A stretch of DNA of 64,000 nucleotides from Clostridiales bacterium (GCA_012840355.1 DULN01000010.1:62001-126000); one strand, 5' to 3'; positions 17,295 to 25,935 are shown, numbered from the stretch's first letter. Notes: generated by a model from the letters alone, not told the origin. Program-made: numbers and translations.

Positions 17295-17684
17295 ATGTTC
17301 AAAGAAAATTTTATGCGCCTTTTACAAAAACATGGGATATCCGCCCTGAAGCTGGCGAAGGAGCTCGGTATTCCGAAATCGGTCGTCTACGAATGGCGCA
17401 GCGGCCAGCGCTTGCCGAGCGCGGAGAACCTCGCCAAGCTTTCGCGCTATTTCGGGGTGACGCTCGAGGAGCTGCTCGGCGAGCCGCTACCGGAGAATAT
17501 CGTCGTCACAAACGGCGAGGAGCGCGAGCTGATACTGCTTTTGCGCGCGGCGCGCGAGGTTTCCGGCGAGGAGCGCGACGCCATTATGGAAAAATTCCGG
17601 CTTGGCATGGAAAAATACCTGAGCGCAAGCGCGCCGGCGAACGGCAGGCGCAACGGGAAAAATGGCGGCGCTGATTCGCAGTGA
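17295..17684 (+). CDS. Xre-family helix-turn-helix repressor
   Basis: A 129-residue regulator with an N-terminal HTH (FMRLLQKHGISALKLAKELGIPKSVVYEWRSG...) followed by the typical YFGVTLEELLGEPL end of an Xre domain, and a helical C-terminal region (EERELILLLRAAREVSGEERDAIMEKFRLG) that resembles a dimerisation domain of phage or ICE repressors. I chose ATG 17295, which has a weak GGAG ribosome site; an in-frame extension to 17166 would run through both operators. The overlapping downstream gene encodes an ImmA-type protease, the usual partner that destroys such repressors after a stress signal. Confidence 0.85.
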   Translation: MFKENFMRLLQKHGISALKLAKELGIPKSVVYEWRSGQRLPSAENLAKLSRYFGVTLEELLGEPLPENIVVTNGEERELILLLRAAREVSGEERDAIMEKFRLGMEKYLSASAPANGRRNGKNGGADSQ

Positions 17685-18270
17685 GCTTTGCGCGGCAGCG
17701 GCATACCGCCTGCTCGCCCGCCAGGGGCTGGGGAGCATCTACTCGCTCGGTTTTTTCGATATGCGAAAGATTGAGGTCCCCGGCGTGATAGTCGACAGCT
17801 TCGAGCGGTTTTGCGAGATATCCGGCGTCTCGCTAGCGTTTGACGGGCTTGGCGCGACGATAATATATCGCGGAAGGCGGATTATCCTTTACCGGGAGTC
17901 TGCGCCGGGCGGGGCGCGCAGGCTGAACTGGACGATAGCGCATGAGGTCGGCCACGCGCTGCTTTGCCATGCCGAAAGCACGAGGCTGTCCGAAGCTGAG
18001 GCTGACGTTTTTGCGGCGGAACTTCTTATGCCCGAGCCGGCGATTAGGGTGCTCGACGCGTTTTACGGCTACCCGCTTTCGCCCGGCGAGCTTACGGCGT
18101 GGTTCAACGTCTCGCGCGTGGCAGCCGAGCGCAGGCGGGCAGAGCTTGACAGGCGCCCTTCCATAGACAGCCCCGCTGCTGACGAGCTTATAAAGCGGCT
18201 GTTCCCGGAGCATATCTTCGCGCAGGCGGGGCGCATATTGCACAAACTTAGCCCTTTGTGCGAAGCTTGA
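17662..18270 (+). CDS. ImmA/IrrE-family metallopeptidase
   Basis: A 202-residue M78-type zinc peptidase. Zinc motif AHEVGHALLCH (HExxH) near residue 95 and the third ligand Glu in SEAEADVFAAELLMP are present. The rest matches ImmA: an N-terminal region contacting the ligand and a helical C-terminal tail. In ICEBs1 of Bacillus, ImmA cleaves the ImmR repressor, and this gene overlaps the xre gene by 23 bases. It is expected to relieve repression at the twin operators. The signal that activates it is unknown. Confidence 0.88.
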   Translation: MAALIRSELCAAAAYRLLARQGLGSIYSLGFFDMRKIEVPGVIVDSFERFCEISGVSLAFDGLGATIIYRGRRIILYRESAPGGARRLNWTIAHEVGHALLCHAESTRLSEAEADVFAAELLMPEPAIRVLDAFYGYPLSPGELTAWFNVSRVAAERRRAELDRRPSIDSPAADELIKRLFPEHIFAQAGRILHKLSPLCEA

Positions 18271-18287
18271 GCGGTATTTCGGTTTTA

Positions 18288-18317
18288 CCGCGCGGAAAAT
18301 TTGCGCGCGGCTTTTTT
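18288..18317 (+). terminator. Terminator of the Xre-ImmA unit
   Basis: Stem CCGCGCG (18288-18294) with CGCGCGG (18304-18310), A/T-rich loop, followed by CTTTTTT. It separates the regulatory module from pyrK-pyrD. Confidence 0.75.
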
Positions 18318-18349
18318 ATGCCTAAACGACACGGCAAAGGATATAAAGT

Positions 18350-19108
18350 ATGACAGGGATTGTTTTAAGTAACAACAAGATTTTGTCTTACGCGAATTAT
18401 TACGACTTGCGGTTTAAAATTACGGAAGGCGAGGATAAGGCCTACCCCGGCCAGTTTTTGCACATTAGCTGCGGGCCGGGGTTTACCTTGCGCAGGCCAC
18501 TTTCTATTTGCGAGGTGGAAGGCGGCGTATATCGAGTTTGCTACGAGGTGCGCGGGCGCGGCACTGAGCGGCTTTCAAAGCTTGAGCCGGGCGATATAGT
18601 CGACACTCTTCCGCCCGCAGGGCGCGGGTTTTCGCTGCGGGAAGAGTGCCGCGCGCTCTTGGTCGGCGGCGGCATCGGCATCTACCCGCTCCTATGGCTC
18701 GCGAAACTATATGGCAAGCGCGCCGACGCGATGCTGGGCTTTAGGTCGCGAGCGCTTGTGCATATGGACGCCGAGTTTGCGGCGCACTGCGAGAATGTGG
18801 GCGTCATCACCGACGAAGACGGCTTTGTCACGCGGCTTGCAGAGGAGGCGCTGGCTATGGCTGCGGGGCAGGGAAGGCAGTATGAGGTAATCCACGCCTG
18901 CGGGCCGAAGCCGATGCTGCGCGCCATAGCCGCGCTTGCCGAGCGATACGGCGTAAGCTGCGAAGTGAGCCTAGAGGAGCGCATGGCATGCGGCGTCGGC
19001 GCGTGCATGGGCTGTGTCTGCAAGATAAAAAGCGGCGGCGCGTACGAGTATAAAAGGGTGTGCGCCGACGGGCCGGTATTCGATGCGCGGGAGGTGGCTT
19101 GGGAATGA
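18350..19108 (+). CDS. pyrK: Dihydroorotate dehydrogenase B electron-transfer subunit
   Basis: FAD and 2Fe-2S protein that passes electrons from PyrD to NAD in pyrimidine synthesis. The 252 residues show the ferredoxin-reductase-like FAD motif TLRRPLSICEV, the NAD domain ALLVGGGIGIYPLLWLAK, and the four-Cys cluster motif MACGVGACMGCVCKI with the last Cys in YKRVC. ATG 18350 has AAAGGA upstream. It overlaps pyrD by 4 bases (ATGA), matching the known heterotetramer. Confidence 0.94.
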   Translation: MTGIVLSNNKILSYANYYDLRFKITEGEDKAYPGQFLHISCGPGFTLRRPLSICEVEGGVYRVCYEVRGRGTERLSKLEPGDIVDTLPPAGRGFSLREECRALLVGGGIGIYPLLWLAKLYGKRADAMLGFRSRALVHMDAEFAAHCENVGVITDEDGFVTRLAEEALAMAAGQGRQYEVIHACGPKPMLRAIAALAERYGVSCEVSLEERMACGVGACMGCVCKIKSGGAYEYKRVCADGPVFDAREVAWE

Positions 19109-20013
19109 CGATGCCGGATATGTCGGTAGATATTGCCGGCGTGAAGCTTAAAAACCCCGTCATAACCGCCTCAGGCACCTGCGGGTATGGCAGGGAGTAT
19201 CTGACGTTTTACGCGCCCGAGGAGCTCGGCGCGATTACCGTCAAATGCGTGACGCTCGAGCCGCGCGAGGGCAATCCCCCGCCCAGGGTAGCCGAAACCC
19301 CCGGGGGAATGCTAAACGCCATCGGGCTTCAAAACCCCGGCGCGCGGTACTTTCTCGAAAACGAGCTGCCGTGGCTGAAGTCGCGCGGCGCGACGGTAAT
19401 TGTAAACATCGCAGGCAACACCGTTGAGGAATACGTCAAGGTAGCCGAGCTTATCGACGAGTCAAGCTCTGACATGATAGAGCTGAACATATCCTGCCCG
19501 AACGTTAAAAAGGGCGGCATTGCGTTCGGCGTCGACCCCGCGGCGGTAGAAGCCGTCACGCGCGCGGTGAAAGGCGCCGTAAAAAAGCCGCTAATCGTGA
19601 AGCTTTCGCCTAATGTGACCGATATAACGGAGATTGCACGCGCGGCGGAGGCGGGCGGCGCCGACGCGCTAAGCCTTATAAACACCCTCCTCGGCATGAA
19701 AATCGACGTCAAGGCGAGAAAGCCTCTTTTGGCAAATATGACGGGCGGACTTTCCGGACCCGCGGTGCTGCCGGTCGCGGTGAGGATGGTATGGCAAGTC
19801 TCGCGCGCGGTGAAGCTGCCGATAATCGGGATGGGCGGCGTGCACGACACCGAGTCGGCGCTGGAGATGCTGATGGCAGGCGCGGACGCGGTGGCGGTCG
19901 GCACCGCGATGTTTTACGACCCGTACGCGCCGATAAAGATTCGCGACGGGCTTTTGCGCTTCTGCCGCGAAAACGGTTACCGCTCGCCGTCGGAGCTGAA
20001 AATAAAGGAATAA
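19105..20013 (+). CDS. pyrD: Dihydroorotate dehydrogenase, catalytic subunit (class 1B)
   Basis: FMN-binding TIM-barrel enzyme that oxidises dihydroorotate to orotate. The 302 residues show ITASGTCGYGREY, MLNAIGLQNPG, LNISCPNVKKGG with the class 1B catalytic Cys region, VKLSPNVTDI, INTLLGMKIDVKARKPLL and GMGGVHDTESALEMLMAGA. ATG 19105 overlaps the pyrK stop codon; the longer in-frame start at 19060 would extend into pyrK and is rejected. Confidence 0.94.
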   Translation: MTMPDMSVDIAGVKLKNPVITASGTCGYGREYLTFYAPEELGAITVKCVTLEPREGNPPPRVAETPGGMLNAIGLQNPGARYFLENELPWLKSRGATVIVNIAGNTVEEYVKVAELIDESSSDMIELNISCPNVKKGGIAFGVDPAAVEAVTRAVKGAVKKPLIVKLSPNVTDITEIARAAEAGGADALSLINTLLGMKIDVKARKPLLANMTGGLSGPAVLPVAVRMVWQVSRAVKLPIIGMGGVHDTESALEMLMAGADAVAVGTAMFYDPYAPIKIRDGLLRFCRENGYRSPSELKIKE

Positions 20014-20050
20014 AAAACGCCCGCTCGGTTTGCGCAGGCGGAAAAATGAA

Positions 20051-20083
20051 GGCGGATGTACCCGGTACATCCGCCTTTTTTTA
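20051..20083 (+). terminator. Terminator after pyrD
   Basis: Perfect 11-base stem GGCGGATGTAC (20051-20061) with GTACATCCGCC (20065-20075), CCG loop, followed by TTTTTTT. It lies against the end of the leftward histidine kinase gene. Confidence 0.88.
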
Positions 20084-22108
20084 AACTGACGCGAGCGGCA
20101 TGGTAATCGTCGCTTTGAACATGTCGCCGTCGATTTCAATTTTGAGCCTGCCGCCCTGAAGCTCGGTAAGGCTCTTCGCGATTGAAAGCCCAAGCCCGCT
20201 GCCTTCGCCGCTGCGCGAGCTGTCGCCGCGCACGAAGCGCTCGGTAAGCTCGTCGGGGTCGATGCCGCCGAGCTGCTCGGAGGATATGTTGCGGACGGTG
20301 ACGGTCGCCATGCTCCCGCTCGCGGCTGCGTCGATATAGACGCGGGTACCCGGCATCGAGTATTTGCAGACGTTTGATAGCAGGTTGTCAATCACCCGCC
20401 AGAGCAGCTTGCCGTCGGCGAGCGCGTAAATCGGCCGCTTTGACATGCGGATTATCGGGGTAAGCCGCACCGTAGCGAGCCGGTCGGCGTACTCTGCCGC
20501 CGACTGGTCGACAAGCTCGCAAATGTCCGTCGGCTCGAGCTTTACGTCGATGTTGCCCGTCGAGGCTTTGGAGGCTTCGATGAGGTCGCTCGTTAGTTTC
20601 CTAAGCCTTTGCGCCTGCCGGTCGAGGACGTCGAGGTATTTTTGCGCCGAGTCGGTTGGCATCGGCTCTTTTTTCAGTAGGTCGACGTAGTTTATAATCG
20701 AGGTTATCGGCGTTTTAAGGTCGTGCGAAACGTTGGTGATAAGCTCAACTTTCATGCGCTCGCTTTTCGAGCGCGCCTCGACCGCTTTCGCCAGCCCTTC
20801 GCTTATGCGGTTGAAGTTGTCGGCGATGTTTTTCGCCTCGCCGTGAAAGCCTGTGGTATCGAACCTATACTCTAGGTCGCCTTCGGCGAGCCTGCCACTG
20901 CCCTGCCGGAGCTGGACAAGCTCGTGCGCCGCTCGGATTAGCGTCGCAAACGCGCCGATATTCAGCGCGGCGAGAAAAATAAAAGCGAAAAATTGCCCGA
21001 TACCCGAGCCGTCCTTTCTCGACTCGACAAAGCCAAGGCAGAAAAAGAGGTTGAAAAACAAGAATCCGGGCACAATCAGCGCGGCTTTTCCCACCGCGGG
21101 AAGCATCTCGAAAACGGCAAGCGCCCACTCCCATACCTTTTTGGCAACTTTGCCCGCAAACGCGCAGAGCCGCCAAAGTATGGTGTTTTTCAAAAGCTTT
21201 TTCGCCTTCAGCCGCACTACGGTAGTGTACGCCAGCGCGAGGAATAAAAGCAGAGCCATTGCCGCAATTCCCGCGTAAACGGTAACGGCGAGCATTACTG
21301 TGCTTGTGACGTTTGTGCTTGCAAAACCAAAGTCGATATCCGCGACGATATCGTAAAGCAATACCGACGCCACAAAAACGGCGATCAAGAAGATGTCATA
21401 TGGTATGCGGTCGAGCACTCCCTCGCGGACGCCTTCCTCGCCGTACCTTATGCCAGCTACTTTCATCAGATAAATAAAAAGCACAATCGAAAAAATCGCC
21501 CCGAGCGCCGCGCAAACCGGCGCGATGTGCCTAAGGCGGTAGAGAAAGCCGAAGTAGCCATAAAGCCTCGCAAACTTTCCGCCGGTGTCCGCCAGCGGCT
21601 TTGCGAGGTAAACCTCAATCCTCGCTTTAGCCGCGATGTCGGGCTTTCCGTCAATCTTAATCTCAAGGACGAACTCGTCGCTTATGGAGGCGCCGTAATC
21701 TTGCGGAACCTCGCCGAAAGCATAGAGCTCATTCCCTGCAAGGTCTGATATTTCGACCCTTACGCTGGCGTTAGGCTCCGGCGCCGCCAATTTGCCAAGC
21801 TCGGTGCTAATGACCGAAAAGTAGACGTCGGCGTCGATGTACTCGCGATTAGCGTTGTCTTTAAGCAGCAGCCTTATGCTCCAAAGCTCGTTTCTCAGCC
21901 TGTTTTGGCACATCCCGGAGGAGAAAAACGCCTCCTCCGCCGACGCGTAGCCCCCGTAAAACCCGCCGTCGGCGCACATGTAGATAAAAGTTATACCCAA
22001 AAGCAGCGTTACCGTCGCCGCCAGCACGAACGCTATGACCGCCATGGTCTTAGCGGCGAATGAGTAAAGCCCGCTTTCGGCTTTTTTGTTTTGTTCGATG
22101 CCGTTCAT
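20081..22108 (-). CDS. Sensor histidine kinase
   Basis: A 675-residue membrane kinase. It has a first membrane segment near residues 20-45, an extracytoplasmic sensor region of about 140 residues, then several more membrane helices up to about residue 400 (for example HIAPVCAALGAIFSIVLFIYLM and MLAVTVYAGIAAMALLLFLAL). A HAMP-like linker follows, then the phosphorylated His in LITNVSHDLKTPITSI, the N-box LLWRVIDNLLSNVCKYS, and the G-boxes in GEGSGLGLSIAKSL. The unusually many membrane helices resemble kinases that sense membrane or wall stress. It overlaps the response regulator gene by 4 bases. The signal is unknown. Confidence 0.92.
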   Translation of the reverse strand: MNGIEQNKKAESGLYSFAAKTMAVIAFVLAATVTLLLGITFIYMCADGGFYGGYASAEEAFFSSGMCQNRLRNELWSIRLLLKDNANREYIDADVYFSVISTELGKLAAPEPNASVRVEISDLAGNELYAFGEVPQDYGASISDEFVLEIKIDGKPDIAAKARIEVYLAKPLADTGGKFARLYGYFGFLYRLRHIAPVCAALGAIFSIVLFIYLMKVAGIRYGEEGVREGVLDRIPYDIFLIAVFVASVLLYDIVADIDFGFASTNVTSTVMLAVTVYAGIAAMALLLFLALAYTTVVRLKAKKLLKNTILWRLCAFAGKVAKKVWEWALAVFEMLPAVGKAALIVPGFLFFNLFFCLGFVESRKDGSGIGQFFAFIFLAALNIGAFATLIRAAHELVQLRQGSGRLAEGDLEYRFDTTGFHGEAKNIADNFNRISEGLAKAVEARSKSERMKVELITNVSHDLKTPITSIINYVDLLKKEPMPTDSAQKYLDVLDRQAQRLRKLTSDLIEASKASTGNIDVKLEPTDICELVDQSAAEYADRLATVRLTPIIRMSKRPIYALADGKLLWRVIDNLLSNVCKYSMPGTRVYIDAAASGSMATVTVRNISSEQLGGIDPDELTERFVRGDSSRSGEGSGLGLSIAKSLTELQGGRLKIEIDGDMFKATITMPLASV

Positions 22109-22809
22109 TCTAATTTATACCCCTGCCCCCAAACAACTTTTATGTATCGCGGAGAAGAGGGATCGATCTCCAGCTTCTCGCGCAGATGCCTGATATGCAC
22201 GGCGATTGCGCTCTCGGCGCCGAACGGAGCCTCTCCGCGCACCGCTTCGTAAAGCTGTTTTGACGAAAACACTCGCCCCGGCTCGCGTATGAGGACTTTC
22301 AGCAGCTCAAACTCGGTGGGCGTAAGCGAGACCGGCTCGCCGTCGAGCGTGACGGTTTTTGAGCCGTCGTCGAGCACAATGCCTTTATGCTCATATATGC
22401 CGGGCTTGCTGCCAAGGTCGGTTGCGCCGCCGAGCTTCGTGTACCTGCGCAGCTGGGCTTTTACGCGCGCCAAAAGCTCGACCGGGTTAAACGGCTTAGT
22501 CACATAGTCGTCGGCGCCGATGTTCAGCCCGAGCACGATGTCGGTGTCCTCGCTTTTCGCGGTTAGCAGGATAATAGGTATACCTCCCGTAATACCCTCG
22601 CTCTCGCGGAGTTTCACCGTCGCCGCGATACCGTCGAGCTTGGGCATCATGATGTCCATAATCACAAGGTGCACCCGCTCCGACGCGATGATTTTGAGCG
22701 CCTCTTCGCCGTCGTGCGCCACAAGGACGTTGTAGCCTTCGGCGGACAGGTATATTTTAAGCGCCGAAGCGATGTCGGCGTCGTCGTCGCAGACTAGTAC
22801 GTTGTACAT
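22105..22809 (-). CDS. OmpR-family response regulator
   Basis: A 234-residue regulator. The receiver has the acidic pair in LVCDDDADI, the phosphorylated Asp in VIMDIMMPKLDG, the switch Thr in ILLTAKSED and the Lys in DDYVTKPFNP. The C-terminal winged helix shows LTPTEFELLKVLIREPGRVFS and IAVHIRHLREKLEIDP. ATG 22809 (nine bases after GGAGG) is preferred over the TTG at 22812. It forms a two-component system with the overlapping kinase gene. Upstream 11-bp direct repeats (22879-22900) suggest autoregulation. Confidence 0.94.
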   Translation of the reverse strand: MYNVLVCDDDADIASALKIYLSAEGYNVLVAHDGEEALKIIASERVHLVIMDIMMPKLDGIAATVKLRESEGITGGIPIILLTAKSEDTDIVLGLNIGADDYVTKPFNPVELLARVKAQLRRYTKLGGATDLGSKPGIYEHKGIVLDDGSKTVTLDGEPVSLTPTEFELLKVLIREPGRVFSSKQLYEAVRGEAPFGAESAIAVHIRHLREKLEIDPSSPRYIKVVWGQGYKLE

Positions 22810-22837
22810 CAACTATAACCTCCCGGCTTACGCGATT

Positions 22838-22900
22838 ATTATATTAGATTATTCCTTAAGATAAAAGAAGCCGCCCGCTTAAGATTTTATTAAGATTATA
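22838..22900 (-). promoter_or_regulatory. Response regulator promoter with TTAAGAT boxes
   Basis: The minus-strand -10 TATAAT (22843-22838) has no good -35 (TTTTAT, 22866-22861). A TTAAGAT copy at 22856-22862 overlaps the -35, and two more at 22879-22885 and 22890-22896 form an 11-bp-period direct repeat, the usual spacing for OmpR-family dimers. This is consistent with an activator-dependent, self-regulated promoter. Confidence 0.5.
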
Positions 22901-22953
22901 GCTTTTTCTGTAGGGCGAGTTGTTATATTATTGTTAAAACAAAAGAGTGATTC

Positions 22954-22982
22954 TTGAAAACGCGGGGCGAGTGTGCTATCAT
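22954..22982 (+). promoter_or_regulatory. Sigma-A type promoter of the lipoprotein-alanine racemase frame
   Basis: TTGAAA (22954-22959), 17-base spacer, TATCAT (22977-22982), start expected near 22989. The hexamers are the same as those before the GHL10-amidase gene. Confidence 0.6.
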
Positions 22983-23056
22983 AAGCTACAGGCTGGATTT
23001 CGCGTAATAAATCGCCGCGCCTCCGAATAAGATATAGCGCCTGGAGGTGTGGCGAC

Positions 23057-24787
23057 TTGAAAAAACGCGCTGCTACTTTTGCCGCCTTTGCGGTTTTGTT
23101 TTTTATACTGTCCGGCTGCTCCGCGTCGGCTGCCGAAAGCTGCCTTGATTATATGTCGTCGCCGTTTACGCTCTACGGCAGGTTCGAGTGCGGCGGGATT
23201 GAGTATACGCTTGGCATAGAGTATTTTTCCGACGGCTCGCTTGTCGCAAAGGTCAGCTCGCCGGAGCGCATCGCGGGCTGCACCGTGACGCTGTCGCCTG
23301 ACGGCGGCGCGGAGCTATCGTTCGGTGGGATAACCGTAACGGTCGCCGACGGCGAGAATATATTAAACTACGGCGCGCTTGCGGCGCTGCGCGAGCTGGT
23401 GCTCCCGCCTAAAGAGGGGCTGCTCTCGGTGGAGCTTGTGAAACTCGGCAGCCGCACCTATAACCTCGCGAAGTTTGAAACAAAGCGCGGCAAGGTATCG
23501 GTATGGTTCGACAAAAGGGGGGTACCCGTCCGCTTCGGCGCCGACGATGTGACGCTGTCGGTAACTTCGTTTGAAAAAAGGGCGAGCCATCATAAAGCCG
23601 GCATGGCTCAAAGTTATAATCTAAGCTTTTATAACAATAAGAGATTGGCAATGTCAAAACCGCTTACATACGCAAAAATAAATCTTAAAAACTTGGTCTT
23701 AAATTACCGCACCGTGCGCCGATATATAGGCACGGATCTTATATGCGTCACAAAAGCCGACGCGTACGGCCACGGAGCCTCGCTGTGCGTTCCCGCGCTC
23801 TATGAGGCGGGCGCGCGCTTTTTTGCGGTCGCGAACATCAGCGAGGCTATCTCGCTTAGGGAATGCCTTGGCGGAGCGGACGACGCCGATATAATAATCC
23901 TCGGCGCAACGATGCCTGAGGACGCGCCCGAGCTAGTGCGGTATAACCTTATCCAAACGCTTTACAGCTACGATTACGCGCGGGCGCTGGCCGAGAGGGT
24001 CCCAGCAGGCGCGCGCGTGCGGGCGCATATAAAAATCGACACAGGCATGAACAGGCTCGGTTTCCCTTGCAGTGGCGAGGGAATCGGGCAAATAGCGGAG
24101 GTATGCTCCGATAAAAGGTTTGTGTGCGAGGGGCTGTTTTCTCATTTTGCGTGCTCGGATGAGCTTGACGAGCGCGGGCAAAAGCTGACGCAAACCCAGC
24201 TTGAGCGCTACGCGTCCGTGTGCGAGGAGCTGAAAAGGCGGGGCATAGCCTTCCGCCTGCACCATATACGAAACAGCGCGGCGGCGCTGCTTCATCCCGA
24301 AACCGCGCTTGACCTGGCACGCGCCGGGATAGTGCTATACGGGCTGCCCCCCGCCGACGGCATTGAGCTTCCGATAAAGCTTTTGCCGGTGATGGATTTC
24401 TGCACGACCGTCACGCATGTCCACACGCTGCGCGCGGGCGAGTCGCTCAGCTACGGCGCCGTGTTTACTGCGCCGCGCGACATGAAAGTCGCGACGCTGG
24501 CGGTCGGCTACGCTGACGGCTACTTACGCGCGTATGCCGGCAGCGGCAAAGGCGACGGCGCGACGGTGCGCATCCGCGGTGTCGATTGCCCAATAATCGG
24601 GCGGATTTGCATGGACCAGTGCATGTGCGCGGTGGACGAGGTGCCGGACGTATCTCCCGGCGACGAGGCTTTGCTGTTTGGTGAAGGCAAGCCGGTCGAG
24701 GAGTTGGCAAGGCTAGCCGGGACGATAAATTACGAGTGCGTCTGCCTAATCGGCAAGCGCATACCGAGGTTAGTAACCGAAAAATAA
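23057..24787 (+). CDS. alr: Lipoprotein fused in frame to alanine racemase
   Basis: The single frame of 576 residues holds two proteins. Residues 1-198 are a lipoprotein: signal with lipobox ILSGC (Cys 21), then a beta-rich domain like the LolA-type YdcC protein that precedes alr in Bacillus. Residues 199-576 (from ATG 23651, MSKPLTYAKINLKN) are a full-length PLP alanine racemase: PLP lysine in CVTKADAYGHGA, catalytic Tyr in ESLSYGAVFTA, and GRICMDQCM. No stop separates them. The TTG start at 23057 has a strong GGAGGTG. Alr makes D-alanine for peptidoglycan and must normally be cytoplasmic, so either translation restarts at 23651, or a base was lost in the A6 tract at 23574-23579, or the racemase is really surface-anchored. 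Confidence 0.88.
   Translation: MKKRAATFAAFAVLFFILSGCSASAAESCLDYMSSPFTLYGRFECGGIEYTLGIEYFSDGSLVAKVSSPERIAGCTVTLSPDGGAELSFGGITVTVADGENILNYGALAALRELVLPPKEGLLSVELVKLGSRTYNLAKFETKRGKVSVWFDKRGVPVRFGADDVTLSVTSFEKRASHHKAGMAQSYNLSFYNNKRLAMSKPLTYAKINLKNLVLNYRTVRRYIGTDLICVTKADAYGHGASLCVPALYEAGARFFAVANISEAISLRECLGGADDADIIILGATMPEDAPELVRYNLIQTLYSYDYARALAERVPAGARVRAHIKIDTGMNRLGFPCSGEGIGQIAEVCSDKRFVCEGLFSHFACSDELDERGQKLTQTQLERYASVCEELKRRGIAFRLHHIRNSAAALLHPETALDLARAGIVLYGLPPADGIELPIKLLPVMDFCTTVTHVHTLRAGESLSYGAVFTAPRDMKVATLAVGYADGYLRAYAGSGKGDGATVRIRGVDCPIIGRICMDQCMCAVDEVPDVSPGDEALLFGEGKPVEELARLAGTINYECVCLIGKRIPRLVTEK
23573..23595 (+). other. A6 tract where one base would restore a separate lipoprotein gene
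   Basis: The frame crosses GAA AAA AGG at A6 (23574-23579). Reading one base back (-1) gives the ending FEKKGEPS and a TAA at 23593-23595. The tract is the slippery type used for ribosomal or polymerase slippage, and also a common site of homopolymer sequencing error. Confidence 0.5.
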
Positions 24788-24819
24788 GGAGCGGCGCGTC
24801 ATATCGCGCCACTCTTTTT
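24788..24819 (+). terminator. Terminator after the alanine racemase frame
   Basis: Stem GAGCGGCGCG with CGCGCCACTC around a short TCATAT loop (one mismatch), followed by TTTTTG. It starts directly after the stop codon at 24785-24787. Confidence 0.6.
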
Positions 24820-24831
24820 GGGTTTTGCGAC

Positions 24832-24862
24832 AAAAAAGCCGCCCCGTGATGGGGGCGGCAAA
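24832..24862 (-). terminator. Probable spo0A terminator
   Basis: Hairpin GCCGCCCC (24839-24846) paired with GGGGCGGC (about 24852-24859). Read leftward it is followed by TTTTTTG. It lies about 150 bases after the spo0A stop codon. Confidence 0.6.
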
Positions 24863-25012
24863 GAGGGGGAAACGGCTGGATGGCAGCCGCTGAGCAGGAA
24901 TTTTCGGTAAGCCTAGGCTACACGCGGACAAAACGGGTTTATAAGCAAAAGTCGCCTTAAACCTTTAAAAATATAAATATATCGATATGTAAAAACTTAA
25001 AACGACAAGCTG

Positions 25013-25819
25013 TTATGAAGAATATTTCATAGCCAGGCGCAGGTTGTCGGCGATCATGGCTATAAACTCGCTGTTTGTCGGTTTGCCGCGATTGTTTTGA
25101 ATCGTGTATCCGAAATAAGAATTCAGCGTCTCGATGTCCCCGCGATCCCAGGCGACTTCGATTGCATGGCGAATGGCGCGCTCAACACGGGATGAGGTTG
25201 TCTGATACTTTTTCGCCACCGACGGGTACAAAATCTTAGTCACCGAGTTAATAATGCTCGAATCGTTGACCGCCATCATAATTGCGGTGCGCAGATACTG
25301 ATAGCCTTTGATATGCGCCGGCACGCCGATCTGATGGATAACTTTCGTGACCTGTGCTTCAAGGTCGTGACGGTTGCGGAGCGGATCCGGGATGCCGCGG
25401 TTCGGGTTGCGCATCTCCCGGTTTGCCATAATGCGCTTAATGCGCTCGTCGAGCGAGTTGTAGTCGAAGGGCTTGACCATGCAGTATTCGGCGCCGGCTT
25501 CGGTTGCCTCGCTGAATATGTTCTGGTTGTTGACGATCGATATTATTATAAAGGAGGGCGGCAGGTCTTTCCCGAAGTTGAGCGACTTGATGCTTCGCAT
25601 TACCTGGATGCAGTCGAGCTTGGACAGCCACGCGTCGGCAAGCACTATGTCGGGATGGTTTTTGTCGATACGGTAGAGCGCATCCTCGCCGTTTACTGCC
25701 TCCTCTATATCAGTATAACCCAAATTTTGTAAGTTAGCTTTGCACGCACGTCTGAAATCCGCATTTTCGTCCGCGATTAAAATCTTAATCCTACTGCTAT
25801 CAATTCTGCTGCTATCCAT
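25013..25819 (-). CDS. spo0A: Sporulation master regulator Spo0A
   Basis: A 268-residue response regulator that commits the cell to sporulation. The C-terminal DNA-binding domain is highly conserved: [31 protein letters not shown] and [16 protein letters not shown]. The receiver keeps the acidic pair D17/E18, the likely phosphorylated D62 and the Lys in MVKPFDY. The sequence after D62 reads AWLSKLD instead of the usual IIMPHLD, and the switch Thr is Ser in IIISIV. The first residues repeat ([11 protein letters not shown]). The only ATG is used, with GGAG upstream. A good sigma-A promoter lies 90 bases upstream. Confidence 0.95.
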   Translation of the reverse strand: MDSSRIDSSRIKILIADENADFRRACKANLQNLGYTDIEEAVNGEDALYRIDKNHPDIVLADAWLSKLDCIQVMRSIKSLNFGKDLPPSFIIISIVNNQNIFSEATEAGAEYCMVKPFDYNSLDERIKRIMANREMRNPNRGIPDPLRNRHDLEAQVTKVIHQIGVPAHIKGYQYLRTAIMMAVNDSSIINSVTKILYPSVAKKYQTTSSRVERAIRHAIEVAWDRGDIETLNSYFGYTIQNNRGKPTNSEFIAMIADNLRLAMKYSS

Positions 25820-25906
25820 TCTTCCATCTCCGTTTTCTTAGTCTGCAATTTTTGCCGGAATACGCCCCGGGCTGGCATTTCCGGCAAGTGTTGTGTTGCT
25901 GAGTGT

Positions 25907-25935
25907 ATAATACCACAATTTGGAATAGATTGCAA
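25907..25935 (-). promoter_or_regulatory. Sigma-A type promoter of spo0A
   Basis: On the minus strand, TTGCAA (25935-25930), a 17-base spacer and TATTAT (25912-25907), about 90 bases before the spo0A start codon. I saw no convincing Spo0A box (TTTGTCGAA-like) near it. Confidence 0.55.
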
